64,000 nt of DNA from Aphodosoma sp051870875 (GCA_051870875.1 JBJECG010000065.1:1-64000); one strand, 5' to 3'; positions 19,120 to 28,558 are shown, numbered from the stretch's first letter. Numbers and translations are program-made. Notes: generated by a model from the letters alone, not told the origin.

Positions 19120-20673
19120 CTATTTCGTAACCCGTTCGAGCCATTTAACCATACCGAGCATCACACCCATAGATACAAGGCAAACGACTGCAAATACCGA
19201 CCAGCACTCCCAAATAGGAAGTTTTGCATAAAGGATCGGGCCGATCCAAAGAAGAAGATTACCGAGAGCGGTAGCTCCAAGCCAAAGACCCTGACAAAGG
19301 CCAAGCATACTTTTCGGAGCAACTTTAGACACGAAAGAAAGTCCGAGAGGAGAGATGAAAAGCTCAGCGACAGTAAGGAAGAAATATGTGGCAATCAATA
19401 CCCACCATCCTGCTTTGGCAGCAGACTGCTCGTCAATAGGCATCGCTTTGAAATCATCTGCCGACGGATAGCCTTTAATCATGCTGAATCCGGCAAGGAA
19501 CAGATATGCACATGCGGCAATGAACATACCGACAGCAATTTTACGAGGAGTGGAAATCTCTTTGCCACGTTTGGTCAATGCGCCGAAAATCGCCATGATA
19601 ATCGGGGTGAGAGTAATCACGAAGAACGGATTCACAGCCTGCCATATTTCAGGAGCAATGGCATCGGTTTTCACAAAGTCTTTCGCAAACAAAGAAAGAG
19701 ACATTCCGTTCTGATGGAAAGAGAACCAGAAAAAAATTGCAATACCGAGCACGGCAAACAAAGCATACATACGCTGTTTGATTTCGGTAGCCATGGCTTT
19801 CTTCTCTTCTGCTGTATATTGGGCAACGGCAACAGCCTCTTTCTTGGACGGGGTCGGGAAACCTTTCTTGTAAATCATGAAAATGGTAAGGGAAACAAGC
19901 ATTGCAGCCACAGAAGCGATGAAAGAATAGTGAACACCTTCATTGAAAATCTTCAGATAAGTTTCGCAAGCCAGCATCATATTGGAAACATCTCCACCAG
20001 CAGCAGCCATCATTTTGGTCAGATTGTCTAACTGACCAGCCTCTATTGTACCGTTTATAAATTTGTGACACAGTTCAGGAAGTCCTGCATCATAAACCAA
20101 TTCGTTGGCTTTCAACCAAAAGCTACGGAGCAACGGAGCAACGAACGGGGCAATAAGACCTCCGATGTTGATGAACACATAAAAAATCTGGAATCCCGGG
20201 TCACGTTTGCTTTTAGCAATACGGAGAGCCTCTTCGCCCTCTTTGGCAGCATCGGCTTCAAGATTATCATACATCTGACCCACAACAGCTTGAAGGTTAC
20301 CTTTGAAAAGACCGTTACCAAAAGCAATCAGGAACAAAGCGATACATGTAACGGTAAGCAACCAAGAAGTATTGGCAGGAGTGGCAAGTACAGGAACAGA
20401 AAGAATAACATAACCTGCAGCCATCACAATAAGACCTGTAGCGATTGTACCTTTATAGTTCTGCGTACGGTCAGCGATAAGACCACCCACCAGACTTAAA
20501 AGATAAATACCAGCATAAAAAAACGAATAGATGATACCCGCCTTGTCACCATCCAGACCGAATTTTGAACATAGGAAAAGCACCAAAACAGCATTCATAA
20601 TATAGTAGCCGAAACGCTCACCCATATTACTGAGGGCCGCTGCAACAAGCCCTTTAGGATGTCCTTTAAACAT
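19120..20673 (-). CDS. POT-family proton-coupled peptide transporter
   Basis: A 517-residue major-facilitator protein of the POT/PTR family, taking up di- and tripeptides with protons. About 12-14 hydrophobic segments run through it. The helix-1 motif normally written ExxERFxYY reads NMGERFGYY here, so the first acidic residue is Asn. GGLIADR after helix 2 and the NIGGLIAPFVAP stretch (about 171-182) fit the family. The start MFKGHPKGL is typical of the Bacteroidota branch. It lies 80 bases downstream of the acyltransferase stop with no TAnnTTTG box between, so co-transcription is possible. A small membrane ORF follows. Confidence 0.92.
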   Translation of the reverse strand: MFKGHPKGLVAAALSNMGERFGYYIMNAVLVLFLCSKFGLDGDKAGIIYSFFYAGIYLLSLVGGLIADRTQNYKGTIATGLIVMAAGYVILSVPVLATPANTSWLLTVTCIALFLIAFGNGLFKGNLQAVVGQMYDNLEADAAKEGEEALRIAKSKRDPGFQIFYVFINIGGLIAPFVAPLLRSFWLKANELVYDAGLPELCHKFINGTIEAGQLDNLTKMMAAAGGDVSNMMLACETYLKIFNEGVHYSFIASVAAMLVSLTIFMIYKKGFPTPSKKEAVAVAQYTAEEKKAMATEIKQRMYALFAVLGIAIFFWFSFHQNGMSLSLFAKDFVKTDAIAPEIWQAVNPFFVITLTPIIMAIFGALTKRGKEISTPRKIAVGMFIAACAYLFLAGFSMIKGYPSADDFKAMPIDEQSAAKAGWWVLIATYFFLTVAELFISPLGLSFVSKVAPKSMLGLCQGLWLGATALGNLLLWIGPILYAKLPIWECWSVFAVVCLVSMGVMLGMVKWLERVTK

Positions 20674-20752
20674 ACGTTGATTGATTAGGTTTTAATTGTT
20701 TATAATAAATTCACTTGTTTCAGTTTGCTGTATTCCGCATCAAATGAAGGAT

Positions 20753-21904
20753 TCACTTCTTTGCTGCAAGATGGTTGACAAGGGGGTTGGCATACATTTC
20801 CAGCAGCTTGAGCCAGAGAAAATCACGGTCGGCCGCAGGTTCCCGTACCAAATCGAGACGGCTGCGAAGATATTCTTCGGCCTTGCGGCGTGCTGGCTCC
20901 GGGTCGGCAAGAACGAAATGTTTGTCGCCGGTAAGCAAAGTGTATGCCACACGGTTTACGGGATAAATGACATAAGCCTGATGAATCTGCCTGTCGCACA
21001 ACGCACATACGGCTGCAGCCTGTTCTTTGGCATGCGTTGATGCTGATGCTATGTCATCGAGGGAATGATTGACGGGCGTGGTGAATGTATAGTGAACCCG
21101 CCCCTTGAAACCGACTATACCGGTCCGCATGCTGACAAGGTCTTCGGCAGGAGTCTTTTTGTAGCCGGGGTTGTCGCGCCGGTGCTGGAACTCCAAAGCC
21201 TTGAGATAGTCGCACGGGTCATATTCATACGATATTGCGACAGGCGTAATGTTGAGCGGACGTATCTTCGAGATGAAGTCACGTTCCCTGCCGCTGAGAG
21301 CGAACATCTTGATGAGGCTTTCCTGGGTCCGGTCGTCAGAATCCTTGGCCCGGCCTTCCCGCTGGGCAATCCAAACAGAAGCGTGCTTTACAGTCACGGC
21401 ATGACGGATGTATGAGCTGAGCTGCACAAACGCCCGTGCCGTTTCCCCGGCCGGAAGCCCCCGGCGGACAATGAAACTCTTGTTCATCCGCACGAAATCG
21501 CAAATCCATGGCTTTGTCAGGAGATTGTCGCCTATGGCTATTTCGGAGGTCTCGCGGTCATGGCGCAACATGATGAGCTGCAAGAATGTAGGATCCATCA
21601 CTATATCGCGGTGGTTGCTCATGAACACCGCAGGCCGGCCGGTAAGGTTTTCCAGCCCCGAGGCTGTGAGCGATGATGCAAGTTTATGAGTCACTTCCTC
21701 CAAGACCGGCAGAATGACGGTTTTCTGAAAATTGAATACCGTACCGAAACTTCCGGCTCCGGCCAAGACAGCGTTCAAATCAACTTGCGGAAAATATGAT
21801 GCCATAAGCGAGCGGAACTCCGGTTCCGCAACCAGAGAGGCAAGGATACCGGGCATCTCGGCATCGGTATAAGGACGAATATCGTCAAAATCAATGTTAT
21901 CCAT
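20753..21904 (-). CDS. glycerol-phosphate-type acyltransferase
   Basis: A 383-residue protein of the PlsC/PlsB acyltransferase superfamily. The start at 21904 (MDNIDFDD) is preferred over an in-frame start at 21943. The active-site block NHRDIVMDP (about 95-103) has His and Asp separated by five residues instead of the usual four. The substrate block is SVWIAQREGRAKD and a proline block follows (ITPVAISYEYDP). There is no evident transmembrane segment, so it may be peripheral. It is expected to transfer an acyl chain to a phospholipid or lipid-A-like acceptor, but the acceptor is not identifiable. A -7 box lies 147 bases upstream. Confidence 0.8.
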   Translation of the reverse strand: MDNIDFDDIRPYTDAEMPGILASLVAEPEFRSLMASYFPQVDLNAVLAGAGSFGTVFNFQKTVILPVLEEVTHKLASSLTASGLENLTGRPAVFMSNHRDIVMDPTFLQLIMLRHDRETSEIAIGDNLLTKPWICDFVRMNKSFIVRRGLPAGETARAFVQLSSYIRHAVTVKHASVWIAQREGRAKDSDDRTQESLIKMFALSGRERDFISKIRPLNITPVAISYEYDPCDYLKALEFQHRRDNPGYKKTPAEDLVSMRTGIVGFKGRVHYTFTTPVNHSLDDIASASTHAKEQAAAVCALCDRQIHQAYVIYPVNRVAYTLLTGDKHFVLADPEPARRKAEEYLRSRLDLVREPAADRDFLWLKLLEMYANPLVNHLAAKK

Positions 21905-22050
21905 AACTACCTGCAAATCGGTGAAATAGGTCTGCCATACCATGACAGGCTACATCAGGCACCCTACCGAAAAACCACCCGCCACAGGACAGCAGACGAG
22001 AACAAGGCCTCTTCTGCCGCACCGGCACAGCGATTACCGGCATACGGGCA

Positions 22051-22058
22051 CAAAGGTA
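22051..22058 (-). promoter_or_regulatory. -7 box of the acyltransferase gene
   Basis: TACCTTTG on the minus strand; transcription would begin near 22043 and leave a leader of about 140 bases. Confidence 0.55.
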
Positions 22059-22167
22059 ACAAAAAAAAGGAATATCCGAAAATACGGCCAAATTCATTTT
22101 GAGGCCAATTTCTGCGGGTTACCGCACCGGAAGTCAAAGCGGTGTGTTCGTCCGATGCAGACAACCG

Positions 22168-22818
22168 TCACAATATCATGCCATCGGCAATATTGACAAT
22201 CCTATCGGAAAATGAGGCGAGCTCACTGTCGTGGGTGACGATGACAATCGTCTGCCCGAACTCACTGCGCAATCCGGCAAACAGCCTGTACAGTTCCAGA
22301 CGGTTGTGGGAATCGAGGCTTCCGGAAGGTTCGTCGGCAAGGATGACATCGGGTTTGTTGACAAGGGCGCGGGCCACAGCCACACGCTGTTTTTCGCCGC
22401 CGGAGAGTTCGGCGGGGCGGTGCTCCATACGGTCGGCCAGTCCGAGATAATGCAACAGCCGCCTGGCTTCGCGCCGTGCATCGCTCATGGACACGCCCCC
22501 TATCAAGGCCGGCATCATGACGTTTTCCTCGGCCGAAAATTCGGGCAGAAGCCGGTGAAACTGAAATACGAAACCTATCTTGCGATTGCGGAATGCCGCC
22601 ACTTTGCCGCCCTTCAGGCTCAGTACATCGGTCCCGTTTATGACAAGCGAGCCAGAATCAGGGCGTTCGAGAGTGCCCATGATCTGCAACAGAGTGGTCT
22701 TTCCGGCGCCGCTCGGTCCCATAATACTGACTATCTCATGCGGCGACACGTGAAACGACACCTGTTTCAAAACATGCAGCTGCCCGAAACTCTTGTTTAT
22801 ATTCTGTAGTGTAATCAT
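22168..22818 (-). CDS. LolD/FtsE-like ABC transporter ATPase
   Basis: A 216-residue ATP-binding subunit. Walker A is GPSGAGKTT (about 34-42), the Q-loop is VFQFHRLLPEFSAEENVMMPAL, the signature is LSGGEKQRVAVARAL and Walker B is VILADEPSGSLD. Length and the HRLLPEFSAEENV loop resemble LolD, which powers release of lipoproteins from the inner membrane, or MacB-type ATPases. No permease gene is adjacent, so the partner must be elsewhere. It is the last gene of a four-gene minus-strand operon and follows tcdA after 31 bases. Confidence 0.88.
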   Translation of the reverse strand: MITLQNINKSFGQLHVLKQVSFHVSPHEIVSIMGPSGAGKTTLLQIMGTLERPDSGSLVINGTDVLSLKGGKVAAFRNRKIGFVFQFHRLLPEFSAEENVMMPALIGGVSMSDARREARRLLHYLGLADRMEHRPAELSGGEKQRVAVARALVNKPDVILADEPSGSLDSHNRLELYRLFAGLRSEFGQTIVIVTHDSELASFSDRIVNIADGMIL

Positions 22819-22849
22819 AGCTTATCAAATAAAACCCACAAAAATCAGT

Positions 22850-23593
22850 TTATCGGGCATCATTTACGTTTTGACCGGCAACAGTGCGTATGATGTATGA
22901 TGCCATGAAGCAACCGAATACGGCCGGCATATAGCTGACTGTACCGACATTGGACTTTTTGTTCGGCTCGCCTTCGGTCAATACCGTCCGTTCGGCCGGC
23001 ACCACTTCAGGAGAATAGACCACGGTTATGCCGCTGCGAATGCCGAGCCTGTGCAGACGCTTGCGTACCATACGCGCCAATTTGCAGTAGTCCGAACGTG
23101 AAATATCGTCAATACGTACCTGCATGGGGTCGAGTTTCCCGCCTGACCCCATACTGCTCACCACAGCTATCCCGCGCTCGTAAGCCTGCTGTATGAGGAA
23201 AACTTTCGGAGCCAAAGTGTCTATGGCATCAACTACGAAATCATACTGTCCGCTTTCGAGAATCTCAACCGTCCGCCCGTCGCGGAGAAATTCATGCAGC
23301 GTACGGAGCTGCAATCCGGGGTTGATGTCCAAAAGACGCCGGGACAGGACATCGACCTTGGATTCTCCAACAGTGGATACAAGCGCGACCAGCTGCCTGT
23401 TGCGGTTGGTATCTGAGACGGTATCGGCATCGACAATAGTCATCCGCCCCACACCGGCGCGCACGAGCATTTCGGCGGCATAAGCCCCTACACCGCCTAC
23501 ACCGACCACCAGCACGTTTGTGCCGGCCAACCGTTCCAAGGCACCGGCTCCGAACATCAGTCCGGTACGCTCCATCCATACGGGTATCATCAT
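22850..23593 (-). CDS. tcdA: tRNA threonylcarbamoyladenosine dehydratase
   Basis: A 247-residue E1-like (ThiF/MoeB fold) enzyme that uses ATP to cyclise t6A37 in tRNA. The nucleotide loop VVGVGGVGAYAAEML is at about 29-43, followed by DADTVSDTNRNRQLVA with the arginine/asparagine ATP contacts and VDAIDTLAPKVFL. The C-terminal SNVGTVSYMPAVFGCFMASYII closes the family pattern. It lies 13 bases after the chromate-transporter half, inside the same operon; the functional link to its neighbours is not obvious. Confidence 0.93.
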   Translation of the reverse strand: MMIPVWMERTGLMFGAGALERLAGTNVLVVGVGGVGAYAAEMLVRAGVGRMTIVDADTVSDTNRNRQLVALVSTVGESKVDVLSRRLLDINPGLQLRTLHEFLRDGRTVEILESGQYDFVVDAIDTLAPKVFLIQQAYERGIAVVSSMGSGGKLDPMQVRIDDISRSDYCKLARMVRKRLHRLGIRSGITVVYSPEVVPAERTVLTEGEPNKKSNVGTVSYMPAVFGCFMASYIIRTVAGQNVNDAR

Positions 23594-23606
23594 GGCAGAA
23601 TCATTC

Positions 23607-24143
23607 TCAATAAATTATCAGACCAACTACAGCAGCGGCGACTATCATCTGGACAGCAGTCACTTTCAGCCATTTCACAGCCACAAAAGCGGCGATGAAT
23701 ATGAGCCAGGCAGTCCAGTCGAGATAGTTTTCGCCGAAGCTATCCTCGTTGACAAGAAGCAATGCCGCGGCAGCTATCAGACCGACCACGACCGGACGCA
23801 GTATTTTCATGATATTCACCACCCACGGATTGTCGCCGAAACGCGACATGACACGCGCCAGTATCATCATGATGATGAATGACGGAAGAACCAGGGCCAC
23901 AGTGGCCACCAACGCACCCCATACATTGCCGGACGCAAGATAGCCGGCATATGTGGCGCAGTTGATGCCTATAGGGCCGGGCGTAACCTGGCTGACTGCC
24001 ACCATATCGGCAAACTCGGTAGCCGTAATCCAGGCGTGACGCTCCACCAGTTCGAACTGTATAAGCGACAACATGGCAGCACCGCCACCGAAGCCGAAAA
24101 GGCCTATTTTGAAAAACGACAGGAAAAGATCAAGATACAGCAT
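23607..24143 (-). CDS. chromate-transporter family half protein (second)
   Basis: A 178-residue inner-membrane protein with one CHR domain. The FGFGGGAAMLSLIQ motif (about 16-29) and SQVTPGPIGINCATYAGY (about 51-68) match the family. It is half the size of ChrA. Short-chain CHR proteins usually occur as adjacent pairs acting together, as here with the gene three bases upstream. True substrate is uncertain: chromate or sulfate is only the family label. Confidence 0.9.
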   Translation of the reverse strand: MLYLDLFLSFFKIGLFGFGGGAAMLSLIQFELVERHAWITATEFADMVAVSQVTPGPIGINCATYAGYLASGNVWGALVATVALVLPSFIIMMILARVMSRFGDNPWVVNIMKILRPVVVGLIAAAALLLVNEDSFGENYLDWTAWLIFIAAFVAVKWLKVTAVQMIVAAAVVGLIIY

Positions 24144-24146
24144 GGC

Positions 24147-24698
24147 TTATTCGGAAGATTTATCTTTACGGCGTCCGACAATCCTGAGCATGATACCAGC
24201 CGCAAAAGCAGCCAGAATGACATATACCGGCGACACTCCGAGCAACCAGATCAAAAGTGCCGTAATGACGGGAATCCACACCGTGCGCCAGGTGATTCCG
24301 GCCGACTTGGCCATATTGAATACCGGTACGGCTATCAGAGCTATGACGGCAGGGCGCAATGCGCGGAACACCTTCATGACATAGACATTGGTCTGGAACT
24401 CATTGAGAAACATGGCTATGACCAGAATGATGAAGAACGACGGCAATCCGGCACCCAAAGCCGATACGAACGCCCCCCAACCGCCGGCTATCTTACGGCC
24501 GACGAGGATGGATATATTCATGGCCAGAATGCCCGGCGCAGTCTGGGCAAGCACCACCATATCGAGAAACTCGCCATGTTCAATCCACCCCCTGCGCCTC
24601 ACTATTTCATCTTCAATCACCGTCAGCATGGCATAACCGCCGCCTATGGTAAATGCGCCTATCTTCATGAACGAAAGAAACAGATCCAGAAAAATCAT
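24147..24698 (-). CDS. chromate-transporter family half protein (first)
   Basis: A 183-residue inner-membrane protein, the other CHR half. GAFTIGGGYAMLTVIEDE (about 13-30) and LAQTAPGILAMNISILVG carry the family motifs. The ATG at 24698 is chosen because the -7 box at 24731-24738 lies upstream; the frame is open to 24794, but that start would precede the promoter. It is three bases from its partner and heads the operon CHR-CHR-tcdA-ATPase. Confidence 0.9.
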   Translation of the reverse strand: MIFLDLFLSFMKIGAFTIGGGYAMLTVIEDEIVRRRGWIEHGEFLDMVVLAQTAPGILAMNISILVGRKIAGGWGAFVSALGAGLPSFFIILVIAMFLNEFQTNVYVMKVFRALRPAVIALIAVPVFNMAKSAGITWRTVWIPVITALLIWLLGVSPVYVILAAFAAGIMLRIVGRRKDKSSE

Positions 24699-24730
24699 AA
24701 GCCAGCAAAAACATAATGGATAATCGTGCA

Positions 24731-24738
24731 CAAAGGTA
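24731..24738 (-). promoter_or_regulatory. -7 box of the chromate transporter/tcdA operon
   Basis: TACCTTTG on the minus strand, 33 bases before the chosen ATG. Confidence 0.6.
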
Positions 24739-24800
24739 CAAAATTTATGCTTATCACATAGAACAACGTAATATATATCAAAAAGCACGGTCAAAAAATA

Positions 24801-24832
24801 TTTGGCAGTTCCGGAAAAAAAACGTACATTTG
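24801..24832 (+). promoter_or_regulatory. gyrB promoter
   Basis: TTTG at 24801-24804 and TACATTTG at 24825-24832, spacer 20, exact match to the Bacteroidota consensus; 61 bases upstream of the gyrB ATG. Confidence 0.75.
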
Positions 24833-24893
24833 TAAGTCTTTACGACAACTGTTTACGTCACATATAACATATTGATACTAAACGATACACAAT

Positions 24894-26852
24894 ATGACCG
24901 AAACACAAAAGAATATGGCGGGGAATGACTACGGAGCCGACAGCATCCAAGTGCTTGAAGGGTTGGAAGCCGTGCGCAAGCGTCCGTCGATGTACATCGG
25001 CGACACGGGAGTGAAAGGTCTGCACCATCTGGTCTATGAAGTGGTGGACAACTCGATAGACGAAGCCCTTGCAGGGTATTGCGACACAATAAATGTAAGC
25101 ATCAATGCAGACAACTCGATAACAGTAGAGGACAACGGGCGCGGCATTCCGGTAGGGATGCACGAAAAGGAGAAACGGTCGGCACTCGAAGTGGTGATGA
25201 CAGTGCTTCATGCCGGCGGCAAATTCGACAAAGGCTCATACAAGGTATCGGGCGGTCTGCACGGCGTAGGAGTAAGCTGCGTAAACGCCCTCTCTACGCA
25301 TCTGCATGTGGAAGTGCGCCGCGAAGGGAAACTGTATGTACAGGACTACAGCTGCGGAGTGCCGCTTTTCAGCGTACGCGAAGAAGGGGACGCCGACAGC
25401 ACCGGCACAAGCGTGACATTCAAGCCTGATGCCGGAATATTTTCAGAAACCACATACCAGTACAGCATATTGGCAGCCCGACTGCGGGAACTGTCATTCC
25501 TGAACGCAGGCATCACCCTGACCCTTACCGACTACCGGGTGGAAAACGAAGGCGACGCCCCGGTATCGGAGCAGTTCCATTCGGAAGAAGGGCTGCGCGA
25601 ATTTGTACGTTACATAGACAAAAGCCGTGAACCGCTCATCCCCCATGTAGTGCATATCAATACCGACAAATACGGCACTCCTGTAGAGATTGCGCTGATG
25701 TACAACACATCGTATTCGGAAAACCTCTACTCGTATGTCAACAACATCAACACCATCGAAGGCGGTACGCATGTGGCCGGATTCCGCCGCGCACTGACAC
25801 GCACACTGAAAAGATATGCCGAAGACAGCAAACTCCTTGACAAGGTAAAAGTGGAAATATCGGGTGATGACTTCCGCGAAGGCCTCACCGCCGTAATATC
25901 TGTGAAAGTGGCCGAACCCCAGTTTGAAGGACAGACAAAAACCAAGTTGGGCAACAACGAAGTGATGGGCATAGTGGATCAGGCTGTAGGGGAAGCGCTC
26001 GGCAACTATCTGGAAGAACATCCCAACGAAGCCAAGACCATAGTGCAGAAAGTGATACTTGCAGCCACGGCACGCAATGCGGCACGCAAGGCACGCGAGA
26101 TGGTACAGCGCAAATCGCCGCTTTCGGGCGGCGGGCTGCCGGGCAAACTTGCCGACTGTTCGAGCCGCGACCCGTCGATGTGCGAACTGTTCCTTGTGGA
26201 GGGAGACTCAGCAGGCGGTTCGGCAAAATCGGGACGCGACCGCAAATACCAGGCCATACTGCCCCTCCGCGGCAAAATCCTGAACGTGGAAAAAGCCATG
26301 CAGCACCGTGCATTCGAAAGCGAGGAGATACGCAACATATATACCGCACTCGGAGTGACGATAGGCACTGATGAAGACTCAAAGGCATTGAACATGAGCA
26401 AACTGCGTTACCACAAAGTGATAATCATGACCGATGCCGATGTGGACGGCGCACACATTGCCACCCTCATCCTGACATTCTTTTTCCGCTACATGAAAGA
26501 AATGATAGAGAACGGCTATGTATATATCGCCACGCCTCCGCTCTACCTGTGCAAGAAAGGCAAAATGCAGCAATACTGCTGGACCGAAGACCAGCGTCTG
26601 CGTTTCATAGAAGAATACGGAAGCGGAAGCGAATCCGGCATCGTCCAGCAACGCTACAAAGGTCTCGGTGAAATGCAGGCCGAACAGCTTTGGGATACAA
26701 CCATGAATCCCGAAAACCGCACGCTGCGCAAAATAACAATAGAAAATGCCGCCGAAGCTGACAAAGTATTCTCGATGCTTATGGGCGATGATGTAGGCCC
26801 GCGCCGCGAATTTATAGAAAACAACGCCGTATACGCCAACATCGATGCCTGA
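24894..26852 (+). CDS. gyrB: DNA gyrase subunit B
   Basis: The 652-residue ATPase subunit of gyrase, pairing with GyrA to introduce negative supercoils. The GHKL site shows VVDNSIDEALAG, VEDNGRGIPVG and GGLHGVGVSCVNALS; the Toprim domain has EGDSAGGSAKSGRD and LRGKILNVEKA, then TDADVDGAHI. The length is that of GyrB enzymes without the extra C-terminal insert of E. coli. The pattern favours GyrB over ParE. dnaN follows after 100 bases on the same strand. Confidence 0.96.
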   Translation: MTETQKNMAGNDYGADSIQVLEGLEAVRKRPSMYIGDTGVKGLHHLVYEVVDNSIDEALAGYCDTINVSINADNSITVEDNGRGIPVGMHEKEKRSALEVVMTVLHAGGKFDKGSYKVSGGLHGVGVSCVNALSTHLHVEVRREGKLYVQDYSCGVPLFSVREEGDADSTGTSVTFKPDAGIFSETTYQYSILAARLRELSFLNAGITLTLTDYRVENEGDAPVSEQFHSEEGLREFVRYIDKSREPLIPHVVHINTDKYGTPVEIALMYNTSYSENLYSYVNNINTIEGGTHVAGFRRALTRTLKRYAEDSKLLDKVKVEISGDDFREGLTAVISVKVAEPQFEGQTKTKLGNNEVMGIVDQAVGEALGNYLEEHPNEAKTIVQKVILAATARNAARKAREMVQRKSPLSGGGLPGKLADCSSRDPSMCELFLVEGDSAGGSAKSGRDRKYQAILPLRGKILNVEKAMQHRAFESEEIRNIYTALGVTIGTDEDSKALNMSKLRYHKVIIMTDADVDGAHIATLILTFFFRYMKEMIENGYVYIATPPLYLCKKGKMQQYCWTEDQRLRFIEEYGSGSESGIVQQRYKGLGEMQAEQLWDTTMNPENRTLRKITIENAAEADKVFSMLMGDDVGPRREFIENNAVYANIDA

Positions 26853-26952
26853 TGCCGCCGGGTATTGCAAGATGTGCAGCACACGGGTCAAAGTCTGCAC
26901 GCAAGATACGGCAAACGCTTTGAATCATACACCAACAAATTAAGATATAATT

Positions 26953-28077
26953 ATGAAATTCACAGTATCAAGTTCACAACTTCTGAGCCGTCTGCAGACT
27001 GTAGGACGTGTCATACCGTCGAAAAGCACCATGTCCATACTGGAAAACTTTTTGCTGCAAGTGTCGGGCAACATCCTCACCATCACCGGATCCGACCTTG
27101 ATACCACTGTCTGCTCCACACTCGAAATATCAGATGTGGACGGCGAAATAACGATAGCATTGCCGGGCAAACTGCTTATGGAAACCCTGAAGGAATTTTC
27201 CGACCAGCCTCTCTGTTTCGATATAAACACAGAAAACTACAGTGTGGAATTCCGCACCGAAAACGGCAACTACAAGTTTGTAGGCAAATTCGGCGGTGAC
27301 TACCCGCAAACCAAACAATTGTCAAGCGAAAGCGAAACACACACGGTAAGTTCATCGGTTCTGCTCACCGGCATATCAAAAACGGCATACGCAGCAGCTA
27401 CAGAAGATCTTCGCCCGACAATGACCGGTATATTCCACCGCTTCACGCCGGAAGGCATCACATTTGTGGCTACCGACGCACACAAACTCGTACGGCTGAC
27501 CAACACCAGCGTAACATCAGACGGCGACTCGTCGTTCATCCTGCCACGCAAGGCAGCCAACCTTCTCCGAACAATATTGGGCAGCGAACAGGGAGATGTG
27601 GAAGTTTCGTTCGACAGCCAGAACATAGTGTACCGTATGCCGAACTATATGCTTATATGCCGCCAGATCGAAGGGAAATTCCCCAACTACCAGGGTGTGA
27701 TACCGCAGAACAATCCGATAGAAGTAATAGTCGACCGTCAGGCATTCACAAATGCCATCAAACGTATTGCCGTATTTACCAACCAAGGTACCAATCTGAT
27801 AAAGATAGGCATATCGCAAGGCACCATCAATCTTTCGGCACAGGATATAGACTTCAGCACATCGGCAAACGAGAACATCAGCTGCCAGTACGAAGGCGAC
27901 CCGATATCAATAGGGTTCAAGGCACCCCTGCTGATAGACAACCTCAGCGGCATATCTTCACAGGATGTGCGGATACTTCTCTCCGACCCTACACGTGCAG
28001 GACTGATCCTGCCGTTTGAAAACGAGGAGAACGAGGACATGCTCACCCTGCTCATGCCTATGCTCATCAACGACTGA
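26953..28077 (+). CDS. dnaN: DNA polymerase III beta sliding clamp
   Basis: A 374-residue ring-forming processivity clamp. It shows the threefold domain pattern, starting MKFTVSSSQLLSRLQTVGRVIPSKSTMSILENFLL, with the FHRFTPEGITFVATDAHKLVRL block in the second domain and the C-terminal LLMPMLIND tail that lines the partner-binding pocket. No promoter box is evident in the 100 bases after gyrB, so co-transcription is likely. It is not beside dnaA here. A stem-loop follows at 28135. Confidence 0.96.
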   Translation: MKFTVSSSQLLSRLQTVGRVIPSKSTMSILENFLLQVSGNILTITGSDLDTTVCSTLEISDVDGEITIALPGKLLMETLKEFSDQPLCFDINTENYSVEFRTENGNYKFVGKFGGDYPQTKQLSSESETHTVSSSVLLTGISKTAYAAATEDLRPTMTGIFHRFTPEGITFVATDAHKLVRLTNTSVTSDGDSSFILPRKAANLLRTILGSEQGDVEVSFDSQNIVYRMPNYMLICRQIEGKFPNYQGVIPQNNPIEVIVDRQAFTNAIKRIAVFTNQGTNLIKIGISQGTINLSAQDIDFSTSANENISCQYEGDPISIGFKAPLLIDNLSGISSQDVRILLSDPTRAGLILPFENEENEDMLTLLMPMLIND

Positions 28078-28134
28078 AAGCATAATACACCGTTCCCCTC
28101 CCCGACCGGAGGTGAAAACAGCAAAAATACCGCT

Positions 28135-28176
28135 ACAGAGGATGTGCCAAATCCACAGGGACGGCACGTCCTCTGT
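28135..28176 (+). terminator. hairpin after dnaN
   Basis: A 14-base stem (28135-28148 with 28163-28176, one G-T pair) and a 14-base loop, 57 bases after the dnaN stop. There is no T-run, so it may end transcription weakly or only stabilise the 3' end. Confidence 0.55.
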
Positions 28177-28253
28177 CGTATTCCCGCGTACCGCCATACA
28201 TAACAGGCTGTCATTCACCGGGCGAGGAGGAGGGACGAAAAATACATGAAAAG

Positions 28254-28286
28254 ATTGCCGCATGTGAAAAAATTGTAGTAATTTTG
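28254..28286 (+). promoter_or_regulatory. metK promoter
   Basis: TAATTTTG at 28279-28286 with ATTG at 28254-28257 (spacer 21). Transcription from here would give a leader of about 265 bases before metK. Confidence 0.55.
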
Positions 28287-28558
28287 CCGCTGTCAGAACA
28301 GGGACAGGATGCGGACGCAGAAATACAGGTCCGCATCGGAAAAGTGGAGAGATTTGCCTGCTTGCAACCACAGAAAAAAATGCTAAAATTCTGGTTTCGC
28401 CAAAACGGCGGTACATGCACCCGGCACAGTACCAACCTCAAAGACAAATCATTCCCATATTTCATGCCAACACCTGACAACGGATGCCGACATATACATT
28501 ATGACGTGTATATCTACGGCAGACCTTGCAGCGACAAACCTAAAAACAAAATATTATC
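28287..28558 (+). other. long leader of metK
   Basis: Roughly 265 untranslated bases. They contain a perfect 9-base stem-loop (28308-28316 with 28329-28337). I could not match the sequence to a SAM riboswitch class, and a reading frame running through it looks non-coding (rich in His, Cys and rare patterns). Confidence 0.5.
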
